Positions 35,129-42,189 of a DNA stretch of 48,034 bases are shown piece after piece (positions within the stretch are counted from its first letter, which is position 1; each line of letters opens with the position of its first letter). The DNA is from Asticcacaulis biprosthecium C19 (GTDB lineage: Bacteria; Pseudomonadota; Alphaproteobacteria; Caulobacterales; Caulobacteraceae), in the NCBI RefSeq assembly GCF_000204015.1, contig NZ_GL883077.1, forward strand, positions 449,700-497,733, given 5' to 3'. The notes under the pieces were generated by a model. That model saw nothing but the letters and a program-made list of their open reading frames with translations. It did not search any database and was not told the DNA's origin. The position numbers and the translations under genes are program-made.

Positions 35129-35767
35129 ATGGGCGGACTTGGGGGCCGGTTCGGTCGCACATTACTGGCTTTGGTTGTCATCGCCGTGACGGTGGGCTGC
35201 GATGCCGGGCCGTCGGCGGTGTTGCCCGATGGCGGCGGCGAAACCGTCGTCGTCGAGGAGAAGAAGGCCCCGGTCTGGGCCGAGCGCCAAAAAAACGCCA
35301 AGGCCGAGCCGGAAGGGCTGGAACAGGCCTCGATGGCGGTGATCGATCCGCCGGCGGCTGAGTCGGAAGCGCAGAAAGCGTCGAAGGTTGTCATTACCGA
35401 GACGCGGTATGGCGACTGGCCGCTGTGGTCGAAGAACCGCAAATATTCGGCCTATGAGAACGCCACCTATCATTATGAAAAGCACGGCGCGGAGTTCGGC
35501 GCTGCCTCCTATGACGACTGGGTCGTGAAGGTCCACGGCTTTATCCATAGCCCCCCCAAGGGTACGCAGACGCTTAGGCGCAAGAACGGCGACACGCTGT
35601 TTTATGATCCAAAAGGCAATGTCTTTGCGGTGATGACCAAACAGGGCGCGCCGCGGACCATGTTCCGCCCGGATAATGGCGCGGCCTACTGGCAGAAACA
35701 GAAGCAGATCGAGGCCGACCGCAAGCTTGGCCGCGATCCGAGTGGAGATGGTGGCGATGGGCGCTGA
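35129..35767 (+). CDS. Lipoprotein with C-terminal putative nuclease-toxin domain
   Basis: A 212-residue lipoprotein from the ATG at 35129 (AAGGGGG upstream). The lipobox VTVGC ends at Cys24. Residues 30-100 are a low-complexity linker rich in Glu, Ala and Lys. Residues about 105-190 form a compact domain with H115-x3-H119-G-x-E-F, GTQTLRRKNGDTLFYD, NVFAV and GAPRTMFRPDNGAAYW. This layout (H-x-x-x-HG-x-EF, later T-x-F-x-P) recalls C-terminal RNase domains of polymorphic toxins with the barnase/EndoU/colicin/RelE fold, but I cannot name a family. The next gene overlaps by 11 bases and is a candidate immunity protein. The pair lies between coaBC and ubiB on the opposite strand. Confidence 0.6.
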   Translation: MGGLGGRFGRTLLALVVIAVTVGCDAGPSAVLPDGGGETVVVEEKKAPVWAERQKNAKAEPEGLEQASMAVIDPPAAESEAQKASKVVITETRYGDWPLWSKNRKYSAYENATYHYEKHGAEFGAASYDDWVVKVHGFIHSPPKGTQTLRRKNGDTLFYDPKGNVFAVMTKQGAPRTMFRPDNGAAYWQKQKQIEADRKLGRDPSGDGGDGR

Positions 35768-36239
35768 CATCTACTGCTTTATTGAAACCAGCTACGACGG
35801 TGAATACTGGTCAAGCTTCGGGAGCCTTTCACCTGCGCAGGACTATGACCTGTTCGGGCTGTTGGCCGGTGTACGCGGTAGCCGTCAGCCGATGATACCG
35901 CCACGCGGATTACCATTGGATCTGGCCGCGGAAGCGGCGGTTGCGACCTTCTTCTACATCACGGAAACTGGCGAAGGCGAAGGAGAAACGACGCGGAAAA
36001 AAGCTGCGGCTTGGGTGACGGCCGGCGTAAGCCAATGGCGAGACGAGGAGCAGGCGTGGGTCACGCATTACGGCCTGCGCGGCCACAGTTGGATGACGCC
36101 GACGGAGTGGCGACGGTGCATCGAACTACCCAGTACATTCGGAGGTTCGCGTGATCCTTCCTACTTTGCCGTCGCTGCCGCCATGGAAGAGTTCGAACGC
36201 CGTGGTTTGAAAGTCCGTGTCGTTTTCTGGTTCGACTGA
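35757..36239 (+). CDS. Candidate immunity protein for the adjacent lipoprotein toxin
   Basis: A soluble 160-residue protein without signal peptide, starting at 35757 inside the last codons of the lipoprotein gene (GGAG nine bases upstream). That overlap implies coupled translation. It contains ADIYCFIE, YDLFGLLAGVRGSR, PPRGLPLDL and GHSWMTPTEW, resembling a family of small bacterial and phage proteins of unknown function that I recall only loosely. The overlap, the small size, the acidic composition and the cytoplasmic location fit an immunity role, but this is inferred from context only. It ends 6 bases before the convergent ubiB stop. Confidence 0.6.
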   Translation: MGADIYCFIETSYDGEYWSSFGSLSPAQDYDLFGLLAGVRGSRQPMIPPRGLPLDLAAEAAVATFFYITETGEGEGETTRKKAAAWVTAGVSQWRDEEQAWVTHYGLRGHSWMTPTEWRRCIELPSTFGGSRDPSYFAVAAAMEEFERRGLKVRVVFWFD

Positions 36240-36245
36240 TAGTTG

Positions 36246-37763
36246 CTATCGTACAGCCACCCAAATAATCACGCCCAGCGAGATCACTGACACGATCAGC
36301 GCAATCAGGCCGAAGGTACGGCCTTGCTGGGCCACCACCTTCAGGGCCTCAAGCTCCAGGTATCCGCGGCGGGACGTCCCCGCTTCGCCGTCGTCGTCCA
36401 GGCGCAGCTTATGGACCAGGCGCTCGAACAGGCGCCGGGCTTCGACCACGGGGGACAGTTCGCGCGAGATCCAGGCGCGCACCACCGGGCGGGCGGCTTC
36501 CCACAGGTTATGTTCGGGGTAGATGCGGCGGGCTACGCCTTCGACGCTGACCATGGTCTTTTGCAGCAGCACCAGTTCCGGGCGCAGGTGCATCTCGAAC
36601 TGGGCTGTGATTTCAAAGAGCTGCGACAATAGCCGGCCCATGGAGACTTCGGTGGCCTGGCGGCCGAGAACGGGTTCACCGACGGCGCGCAGGGCCTGGG
36701 CGAAGCTGTCGACATTCTGGTGCGCGGGCACGTAGCCGGCTTCGAAATGGACCTCGGCGACGCGTTTGTAGTCGCGGCGCAGGAAGCCCCACAGCATTTC
36801 CGCCAGATAGCGCCGCTCCTTGGGGCGCAGCCGGCCAATAATGCCGAAATCGATGGCGGTCAGCTTGGCCGGAGCGGCGACGAAGAGGTTGCCTTCGTGC
36901 AGGTCGGCGTGGAAGACGCCGTGGTCCAGGGCCTGGCTGAGGAAGGCGCGGATCAGATTGTCTGCCGTTTCCTTCTTGTCGAGACCGGGTAACTCCAGGG
37001 CTTCGGGACGGCTCAAGGGGATGCCGTCGGCCCATTCAATGACCAGGACTCGGCGCGAGACGTGATGCCACACGATTTTGGGCGCCTTCATCCACGGCTC
37101 TTTGTTGATGATCTGACCCAGTTCGTCGGCGGCCGAAGCCTCCAGACGCAGGTCCAGTTCCAGCAGCAGCGAGGTCGCCACGGTGGCCACGAAGGCCTCG
37201 GGCTCCAGGCGTTTGGCGGACGCGAAGAAGAAGGCAACGATGCCGGCGCCCAGGGTGAGCATGGCGATATCGGCGGCGATGATGCGTTCGATGTTCGGCC
37301 GCAGGATTTTGACGGCGACCTTGCGGCCGTCCTTCATCTTGGCTTCGTGGGCCTGGGCGATCGAGGCCGAACCGATGACATCGCCGAACTCGGCGAAGAT
37401 TTCGCCGGGAGGGGCGCCCAAAGACTCGAGAATGGTGGCCTCGGCGACTGACTTCGGAAAGGGCGGCAGGCGGTCCTTCAGGTGGGCCAGGTCGCGGGTG
37501 AAGCGTTCGCCGAAGATATCGCCGCGCGTCGACAGGATCTGGCCCAGCTTGATAAAGGCCGGTCCCAGGTCGTGGAAGGCCTTGGCGTAGCGTTCGCCGG
37601 CGCGTTCCTTCGTTTTTTTCGCGAAGATTGCGCGTAAAGCGCCGGCCAGGAAGCGAGGTATCGGCGGCAGGAGGTGCTCGGTTTCCTTCGGCAGCAACGC
37701 ATCATGGCGCAGCAGGATCATGCCGGTCCGGATCAGGCGTGCCCAGGAGTCCAGTGATGCCAC
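36246..37763 (-). CDS. ubiB: Ubiquinone biosynthesis kinase-like protein UbiB
   Basis: UbiB, 505 residues, is an ABC1/ADCK-type atypical kinase needed for ubiquinone synthesis, thought to help extract lipid precursors from the membrane. The start is GTG, two bases after the ubiE stop. The family KxGQ motif is seen as IKLGQILSTR near residue 72. Other motifs are SIAQAHEAKMKDGRKVAVKI (nucleotide lysine), HADLHEGNLF, and DFGIIGRL (metal-binding Asp). One to two C-terminal transmembrane helices anchor it. The ubiE-ubiB pair is a tight operon; coaBC and dut follow in the same direction beyond the inserted module. Confidence 0.96.
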   Translation of the reverse strand: MASLDSWARLIRTGMILLRHDALLPKETEHLLPPIPRFLAGALRAIFAKKTKERAGERYAKAFHDLGPAFIKLGQILSTRGDIFGERFTRDLAHLKDRLPPFPKSVAEATILESLGAPPGEIFAEFGDVIGSASIAQAHEAKMKDGRKVAVKILRPNIERIIAADIAMLTLGAGIVAFFFASAKRLEPEAFVATVATSLLLELDLRLEASAADELGQIINKEPWMKAPKIVWHHVSRRVLVIEWADGIPLSRPEALELPGLDKKETADNLIRAFLSQALDHGVFHADLHEGNLFVAAPAKLTAIDFGIIGRLRPKERRYLAEMLWGFLRRDYKRVAEVHFEAGYVPAHQNVDSFAQALRAVGEPVLGRQATEVSMGRLLSQLFEITAQFEMHLRPELVLLQKTMVSVEGVARRIYPEHNLWEAARPVVRAWISRELSPVVEARRLFERLVHKLRLDDDGEAGTSRRGYLELEALKVVAQQGRTFGLIALIVSVISLGVIIWVAVR

Positions 37764-37765
37764 GG

Positions 37766-38554
37766 TCAGGCGCGGCCTTCATGCAGGGCGCAGATGCCGC
37801 CGGAGAAGTTGCTATAGTTGACCCTGTCGAAGCCGGCGCGGATCATCATTTGCTTGAAGGTCTCCTGGTCGGGGAAGCGCTGGATGCTTTCGACCAGGTA
37901 CTGGTAGCTGTCGCGATCATGGGCGATCATCTGGCCCATGAAGGGGATGACCTTGAAGCTGTAGGTCTCGTACACCTTGTTGATGACCGACGATTTCGGG
38001 TGGGAGAATTCGAGGCAGAAGAAGCGACCGCCCGGTTTCAGGACGCGTTTGGCCTCGTTCAGCGCGGATTGGACGTCGGCGACGTTGCGGATGCCGAAGC
38101 TGATGATGTAAGCGTCGGCGGTGTTGTCGTCGAGGGCCAGGCTCATAGCGTCGCCGACGGACCAGGATATTTCCGGTTCGTGCAGTTTGAGGCGTTCGGA
38201 CTTTTCGCGGCCGGCCATGATCATGGCTTCGTTGTAGTCGATGATGCGGATATCGGCGTCGGTAGCCGAATTGCCGCGGCCGGCCCGGCGGGCCTTGGCG
38301 GCGCGTGCCAGCTTGGCCAGGCGACGGGCAATATCGCCGGTGCCGCCGGCGACATCGAGGATGACTTCGCCGGGTTGCGGGTTGAGCCGGGTGCAGGCAG
38401 CATCCTTCCACAAGTGGTGGATACCGCCGGACATGACGTCGTTCATCAGGTCATAGCTGGAGGCGACGCTTTTGAACACGCCGTGGACCATGGATACCTT
38501 GTCGCGGGCATCGACGTCCTTGAAACCAAACGGTGAAGTGGCTGTCTCGCTCAT
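37766..38554 (-). CDS. ubiE: Demethylmenaquinone/ubiquinone C-methyltransferase
   Basis: UbiE, 262 residues, is the S-adenosylmethionine-dependent C-methyltransferase of ubiquinone (and menaquinone) synthesis. Motifs include [18 protein letters not shown] near the N-terminus, the SAM-binding [11 protein letters not shown] near residue 66, [14 protein letters not shown] near 150, and LEFSHP near 180. A charged insert (about residues 86-98) is seen in several alphaproteobacteria. In many relatives mutM lies divergently next to ubiE; here the neighbour is a GxxExxY gene flanked by repeats. Confidence 0.96.
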   Translation of the reverse strand: MSETATSPFGFKDVDARDKVSMVHGVFKSVASSYDLMNDVMSGGIHHLWKDAACTRLNPQPGEVILDVAGGTGDIARRLAKLARAAKARRAGRGNSATDADIRIIDYNEAMIMAGREKSERLKLHEPEISWSVGDAMSLALDDNTADAYIISFGIRNVADVQSALNEAKRVLKPGGRFFCLEFSHPKSSVINKVYETYSFKVIPFMGQMIAHDRDSYQYLVESIQRFPDQETFKQMMIRAGFDRVNYSNFSGGICALHEGRA

Positions 38555-38664
38555 GCGATCGGTTCTAGCGCGAAGGTCTTAATTTGGCGAAACAAAAAAC
38601 GGTAAAAGGGTTTTGGGATCTGCGGACATATCGTCGCGGGGGAACCTTATGAAGGTAAAGGGGA

Positions 38665-38693
38665 TCCACAGATTACACAGATTTCACAGATTT
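38665..38693 (+). repeat. Left inverted repeat, CACAGATT units
   Basis: TCCACAGATTACACAGATT is followed by TCACAGATTT, so three CACAGATT units occur with a spacing of 9-10 bases. It overlaps the region just after the GxxExxY stop codon. Confidence 0.65.
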
Positions 38694-38695
38694 TT

Positions 38696-39070
38696 TCAGA
38701 GCGAGAACCGGCGATGCAGGAGGCTCTGCGCACCAAAGTTAATCAAAAGGGCCCGGTTATGGCCGGAGGCCTTCAGATAATTGATGACTTGGGCGTCCTC
38801 ATTGCCAGATAGGCTGGTCAAGGCTTTTAGCTCAAGCAAGACCGAATCGAAGCAGACAAAGTCGACACGGAAGGAACACGGAAGCAGCGTGCCTTTGTAC
38901 ATGATCGGTAATGGCGCTTCGCGCCGAAAGGGCAGGCCGCGGCCAGTTAGTTCTATGGCCAAGGCCTCATGGTAGACCGACTCGAGAAAACCGCACCCTA
39001 AAGTTCGATGAACCTCCATCGCAGCGCCAATGATAGCATAAGTTTCCGGGTCGCGAGTGTCGGTGTTCAT
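38696..39070 (-). CDS. GxxExxY family protein (PD-(D/E)XK nuclease-like)
   Basis: A 124-residue protein from the ATG at 39070; an upstream frame to 39121 would read through the flanking repeat and is rejected. The name-giving motif is GFLESVY near residue 30. The nuclease-like core follows: RVDFVCFDSVLLELKA gives the D-x(n)-E-x-K pattern, then NYLKASGHNRALLINFG. The cellular role of the family is not established. GAGGG lies about 11 bases before the ATG. The gene is bounded by inverted repeats, suggesting it travels with them. The nuclease fold is known for the family; activity is not shown here. Confidence 0.88.
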   Translation of the reverse strand: MNTDTRDPETYAIIGAAMEVHRTLGCGFLESVYHEALAIELTGRGLPFRREAPLPIMYKGTLLPCSFRVDFVCFDSVLLELKALTSLSGNEDAQVINYLKASGHNRALLINFGAQSLLHRRFSL

Positions 39071-39087
39071 AGTCAATAAATCCCTCT

Positions 39088-39116
39088 TAATCTGTGTAAT
39101 CGGTGTAATCTGTGGA
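39088..39116 (-). repeat. Right inverted repeat, CACAGATT units
   Basis: Reading on the minus strand, TCCACAGATTACACCGATT is followed by ACACAGATTA. It mirrors the left repeat at 38665-38693 with three mismatches in 29 positions. It lies 17 bases upstream of the GxxExxY start codon, so it also forms the gene's leader. Confidence 0.65.
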
Positions 39117-39151
39117 CCCACTTTAAGAGGGTGGCCGCGAGTCGAGTCAAC

Positions 39152-39745
39152 TTAAGAGTACAACCGTAATACAAGGCTGCGGAGACCGGCGCGCAGGTGG
39201 TCCCAGTCGGCGTCTTCGCGCAAAGGCAGGCCCGAGAAACTCCCCGAAACCGCCGCCGACAACACGAACTGCTGGATTGCCGCCACCAGCACCGCATTTA
39301 TCAGACCCGCATCCGTCGGCATCTCTAGCTCGCCACGCGCGGCGGCCACCCACTGCATCATCGCCCGGCTGCGCGCTTGGGTGAGGGGTGCCAGCGTTCC
39401 CGGTGCCGCCGACAGCTCCCACAGGATGAGTTTTTGCAGAAGCGGGTTGGCGCGCAATGCCATCATGTAGGCATCGGCCAGATTGGCCGCCCACTCGCCA
39501 TAGGTCGTACCCGGTACTGCCGTCGGCGGCGCGCCCAGCCACGTGGCGACGTCGCCGCCCATCGCCTCCAGCAAACCGTCCAGCCCGCCGAAATAACGAT
39601 AGATCAACTGCTTGTCGCAGCCGGCCTGGCGCGCCACGGCATTGACGCCGAAGTTTTGAAAGCCCTGTTCGGCCAGGGTGATTTTCGCCGCTTCCAAAAG
39701 GGCAGCGTGGGTGGCTTCGCGGTTGCGGGTACGGGTTTCGACCAT
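39152..39745 (-). CDS. TetR-family transcriptional regulator
   Basis: A 197-residue repressor-type regulator starting at 39745 (AAGGA upstream). The N-terminal DNA-binding domain (about 5-60) has ALLEAAKITLAEQGFQNFGVNAVARQAG and KQLIYRYFGGLDGLLEAM. The rest is a helical ligand-binding domain of unknown ligand. It is divergent from a DUF4386-like membrane protein gene, with two matching palindromes between them (39805 and 39861), so it probably represses both that gene and itself. Confidence 0.9.
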   Translation of the reverse strand: MVETRTRNREATHAALLEAAKITLAEQGFQNFGVNAVARQAGCDKQLIYRYFGGLDGLLEAMGGDVATWLGAPPTAVPGTTYGEWAANLADAYMMALRANPLLQKLILWELSAAPGTLAPLTQARSRAMMQWVAAARGELEMPTDAGLINAVLVAAIQQFVLSAAVSGSFSGLPLREDADWDHLRAGLRSLVLRLYS

Positions 39746-39804
39746 GATGAAATCCTTATACGGCAAGGCCATAGGCCGGTTTTGGGGCGGCGGCAATCAA
39801 ATTA

Positions 39805-39820
39805 TGTCACCGGGCGGTGA
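39805..39820. promoter_or_regulatory. Operator 1, TGTCAC-N5-GGTGA
   Basis: TGTCAC-CGGGC-GGTGA (39805-39820), with TCACCG-GG-CGGTGA as a perfect palindrome inside. It lies 60 bases before the TetR start codon and upstream of the -35 box of the divergent gene. The same pattern with the same spacing occurs at 39861. Confidence 0.65.
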
Positions 39821-39828
39821 TTTAATTG

Positions 39829-39855
39829 TTGACTCCGATAGGAGCGGCGCATAAT
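39829..39855 (+). promoter_or_regulatory. Promoter of the DUF4386-like gene
   Basis: TTGACT (39829-39834) and CATAAT (39850-39855) are separated by 15 bases. The transcription start would fall at about 39862, inside operator 2, which fits repression. Confidence 0.55.
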
Positions 39856-39860
39856 CAGCA

Positions 39861-39878
39861 TGTCACTCTCTGGTGACA
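39861..39878. promoter_or_regulatory. Operator 2, TGTCAC-N5-GGTGACA
   Basis: TGTCAC (39861-39866) and GTGACA (39873-39878) form an inverted repeat. In the common pattern TGTCAC-N5-GGTGA it matches operator 1 exactly, 56 bases away. It overlaps the predicted transcription start. Confidence 0.65.
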
Positions 39879-39892
39879 TAAAGGACGTGACG

Positions 39893-40603
39893 ATGACGAT
39901 TTCGAGCAAACTGACCGGCGCCGGCGCGGTCGCCCTGGCCGTGGTGTTCAACCTGCCTTACGGCTATCTGGCGCAGAACTTTGAGTATCCCGATATCCTG
40001 CGCCGCCCGTCGGCGGAGGTGCTGGCAGCGTTTGCCGCTGGTGGCGAAGGCCTGGTGTGGGCATGGTATGTTTTTGGCCTGTCGGCCCTGGCCTTTGTGC
40101 CACTCGCGATGGCTCTGTCGTTGACGCCGGAGCGGATTCACCGGTCACCGGGTGTAGCGATCGGCGCAGCCTTGGCCGGGGTGCTGGCCGGGCTGGTTCA
40201 GGCGATCGGGCTTTTCCGGTGGGTCTTCGTGGTGCCGGGTTTGGCGCGGCAGGAAGACCTGGGCGCGGCGGGTGCTCAATTCGACCTGATGAACGCGTTT
40301 GCCGGCGTCGCCATTGGCGAACATATGGGGCAGATTTTTACCGCGCTGTTCGTGGGCCTGGTGGCGGCCCTGCAGTGGGGAGAGCGGGCGCGTTTGAGCG
40401 CCGTCATTGGCACCGTGACCACGGGATTGATGGTAGCCGGCGCCGGCGGGGGGCTGGCCCTCGCCCAGGGTCAGTCTGACGAGATGTTCGCTATGCTGTC
40501 GATCGGCGCCTATCTCGGCCTGACGCTGTGGCTGATCACCACGGGGATCGGGCTGCTGGGTTTTGCCCGGGCGCGTCCCGCCAAGCCGGTGGTCTATGTC
40601 TGA
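39893..40603 (+). CDS. DUF4386-like membrane protein under TetR control
   Basis: A 236-residue inner-membrane protein with about six to seven hydrophobic segments. AAAGGA seven bases before the ATG at 39893 supports this start over 39860, which overlaps the operator. Stretches such as FEYPDILRRP, LVWAWYVFGLSALAFVPLA, GLFRWVFVVPGLAR and AIGEHMGQ match a family I know as DUF4386, often encoded beside TetR regulators. The function is unknown. Control by two operator palindromes suggests induction by a compound sensed by the TetR protein. Confidence 0.8.
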   Translation: MTISSKLTGAGAVALAVVFNLPYGYLAQNFEYPDILRRPSAEVLAAFAAGGEGLVWAWYVFGLSALAFVPLAMALSLTPERIHRSPGVAIGAALAGVLAGLVQAIGLFRWVFVVPGLARQEDLGAAGAQFDLMNAFAGVAIGEHMGQIFTALFVGLVAALQWGERARLSAVIGTVTTGLMVAGAGGGLALAQGQSDEMFAMLSIGAYLGLTLWLITTGIGLLGFARARPAKPVVYV

Positions 40604-40612
40604 GGTGCAGGG

Positions 40613-41419
40613 TTACAGCCAGCCATCGCCTTTCAATGCCTTGGCATAGCTGCGGCTGACAGGGGCGGCCACGCCGTTCTTCAGCGCCAGGGCAACGCGG
40701 CCGTCGTTGCGGCGCACGTCGGCGACGGCATCCTTTGCCACCCACCACGACCGGTGGATCTGCGAGCCTTCGATGCCGTCCAGCTCACGAATGGCATCGT
40801 ACAGCCGCATCAGGATCAGAGTCTCGCCCGCCGAGGTATGGACCCGAAGGTAGTGGTCCTCTGCCGACAGGGCCAGGATGTCGGCGTGGCGGTATTTGAA
40901 CCCCAGACGTTCACGGAACGTCTCGCCCGGCTCAGTGATCCGAGCTTCGGGATAGGTATGGCTCTGGACCGGGATGCGGTTCACCTGCATGTGCAGGAAG
41001 GTCATGACGGCGGAAATGATGGCGACCGGCGGGACGAAATAGGGCAGACGCCGCCACTGGGGTGTCTGCTGCTCGAAGGCTGCGGTAATCAGCCAAACCG
41101 TCACGCTGATCAGCGGGATGATGATCGCCAGCATGAAGGCGACCTCTTGCCAGGTGTTCAGCCGGGTTTGCCGCTCCAGGAAGATACCGACGACGCTTGA
41201 CACCAGGCTGCCCGCCGCCATCACCGTCACCCAATAGGCCAGCCGCCACAGCCACGGCATGTCTCCCGTGCCGGCAGCGCTGAAATAGGTCAGGAAACCG
41301 GCCATGGCCAGGGCGATCAGCACGCCGCGTACCCACGACGATGCGTAGGCGGGCGCCGCTGACGAAGCGCGAACGGCAGGGTTGGGCATTTCACGAAGGG
41401 AAGGAGTCGAGTCGCGCAT
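40613..41419 (-). CDS. Membrane-anchored LytTR-domain transcriptional regulator
   Basis: The protein has four hydrophobic segments in its N-terminal half and a LytTR DNA-binding domain in the last 100 residues (HADILALSAEDHYLRVHTSAG, LIGSQIHRSWWV-like stretch, VSRSYAKALK). Such regulators have no receiver domain and may sense a membrane signal directly. I place the start at 41419 (268 residues), but none of the ATG codons at 41488, 41461, 41419 or 41389 has a convincing ribosome binding site. It is divergent from a DUF2306 membrane protein gene, which may be its target. Confidence 0.82.
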   Translation of the reverse strand: MRDSTPSLREMPNPAVRASSAAPAYASSWVRGVLIALAMAGFLTYFSAAGTGDMPWLWRLAYWVTVMAAGSLVSSVVGIFLERQTRLNTWQEVAFMLAIIIPLISVTVWLITAAFEQQTPQWRRLPYFVPPVAIISAVMTFLHMQVNRIPVQSHTYPEARITEPGETFRERLGFKYRHADILALSAEDHYLRVHTSAGETLILMRLYDAIRELDGIEGSQIHRSWWVAKDAVADVRRNDGRVALALKNGVAAPVSRSYAKALKGDGWL

Positions 41420-41486
41420 CGGGCCGGACAAGGATGAGGGTGTGGGGTGGTTATGCGGCATCCCATCTGAAAAAGGAAGCCGCCTC

Positions 41487-41915
41487 ATGGACCTGCTCGA
41501 CGCCTTTGCTCACCCGCACGCACCCGACTTCAGCGTCATCGCCCGTTTGTCTCCGGTGATCCAGATTCACCTGCTGGCGGCATTGGCTGCCTTCGCGGTG
41601 GCTACCTGGCAACTGATCGGGCCCAAGGGCACCATCCCCCATCGCGTCATCGGTTGGGCCTGGGTCGTCGCCATGTTCACTGTGGCCGTCTCGAGCTTCT
41701 TCATCCAGGAGATCAATCCCGGCAGCTTGAGCTTCATCCATATCCTGTCGGTCCTGACCCTGATCGGTCTGGTGCGATTGGTGTGGGAAGCGCGCCGACA
41801 CAACATCAAGGGGCATCGCGGTCAGGCCCTGGGGCTGTACATCGGCGGACTGGTTGTCGCGGGCGTTTTCACCTTTCTGCCCGGCCGCGCCATGTGGCAT
41901 ATCTTTTTTGCCTGA
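41487..41915 (+). CDS. DUF2306 membrane protein
   Basis: A 142-residue inner-membrane protein starting at 41487, with AAGGAAG eight bases upstream. Four transmembrane segments are visible. The family pattern includes QIHLLAALAAFAVATWQL, KGTIPHRVIGWAWV, SFFIQ, SFIHILS, and RRHNIKGHRGQ. The histidines placed at membrane edges recall haem or quinone-binding helices, but no function is known. Divergent placement next to a LytTR regulator, with the same pairing seen in related bacteria as far as I recall, suggests regulation by it. Confidence 0.82.
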   Translation: MDLLDAFAHPHAPDFSVIARLSPVIQIHLLAALAAFAVATWQLIGPKGTIPHRVIGWAWVVAMFTVAVSSFFIQEINPGSLSFIHILSVLTLIGLVRLVWEARRHNIKGHRGQALGLYIGGLVVAGVFTFLPGRAMWHIFFA

Positions 41916-42027
41916 CAGCGCTGTCTTGGCTTAGCGAGCAATAGTTAGCGCTACCATCGCTTATAAAATATGGACTCGCGTCGTGGAGAAAATTCATGGT
42001 GCGGGTCAATTTTCTGTGACTGAGCGG

Positions 42028-42056
42028 TTGCACAAAGCCCCCCATCTCATTATAAA
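42028..42056 (+). promoter_or_regulatory. Strong sigma-70-type promoter of the suc operon
   Basis: TTGCAC (42028-42033) and TATAAA (42051-42056) with exactly 17 bases between them. The start should be near 42063, giving a structured leader of about 127 bases before sucC. Confidence 0.7.
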
Positions 42057-42062
42057 GCGCGC

Positions 42063-42189
42063 GATCGATGGACGAGCAACGGCGTTCGCCCTGATGTCTA
42101 ACCACAACATCAGAGCCCCTCACGCTCAATTTGTATGAATTGGACGGGCGGGCTCTGCCGTTCATTCACACTCTGTCAAGACCGGTTCC
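42063..42189 (+). promoter_or_regulatory. Structured sucC leader with two competing hairpins
   Basis: CTGATGT (42091-42097) pairs with ACATCAG (42107-42113). AGAGCCC (42112-42118) pairs with GGGCTCT (42150-42156), enclosing an inner CAATT/AATTG hairpin (42127-42131 with 42138-42142). The two structures share bases 42112-42113, so they compete at their junction. It is not a riboswitch class I can name. It may control translation of sucC, whose own ribosome binding site is weak. Confidence 0.5.

Larger units (their letters stand above)
38665..39116. mobile_element. Putative element: GxxExxY gene between inverted repeats
   Basis: The stretch 38665-38693 and the reverse complement of 39088-39116 match in 26 of 29 positions, and both begin TCCACAGATTACAC. 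Inside each arm the unit CACAGATT repeats two or three times. Outside, the left arm is preceded by AAAGGGGA and the right by AAAGTGGG, so the similarity continues. Only the GxxExxY gene lies between. The arrangement resembles a small mobile or repeat-carried unit; no transposase is present and I see no clear target duplication. Confidence 0.5.
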
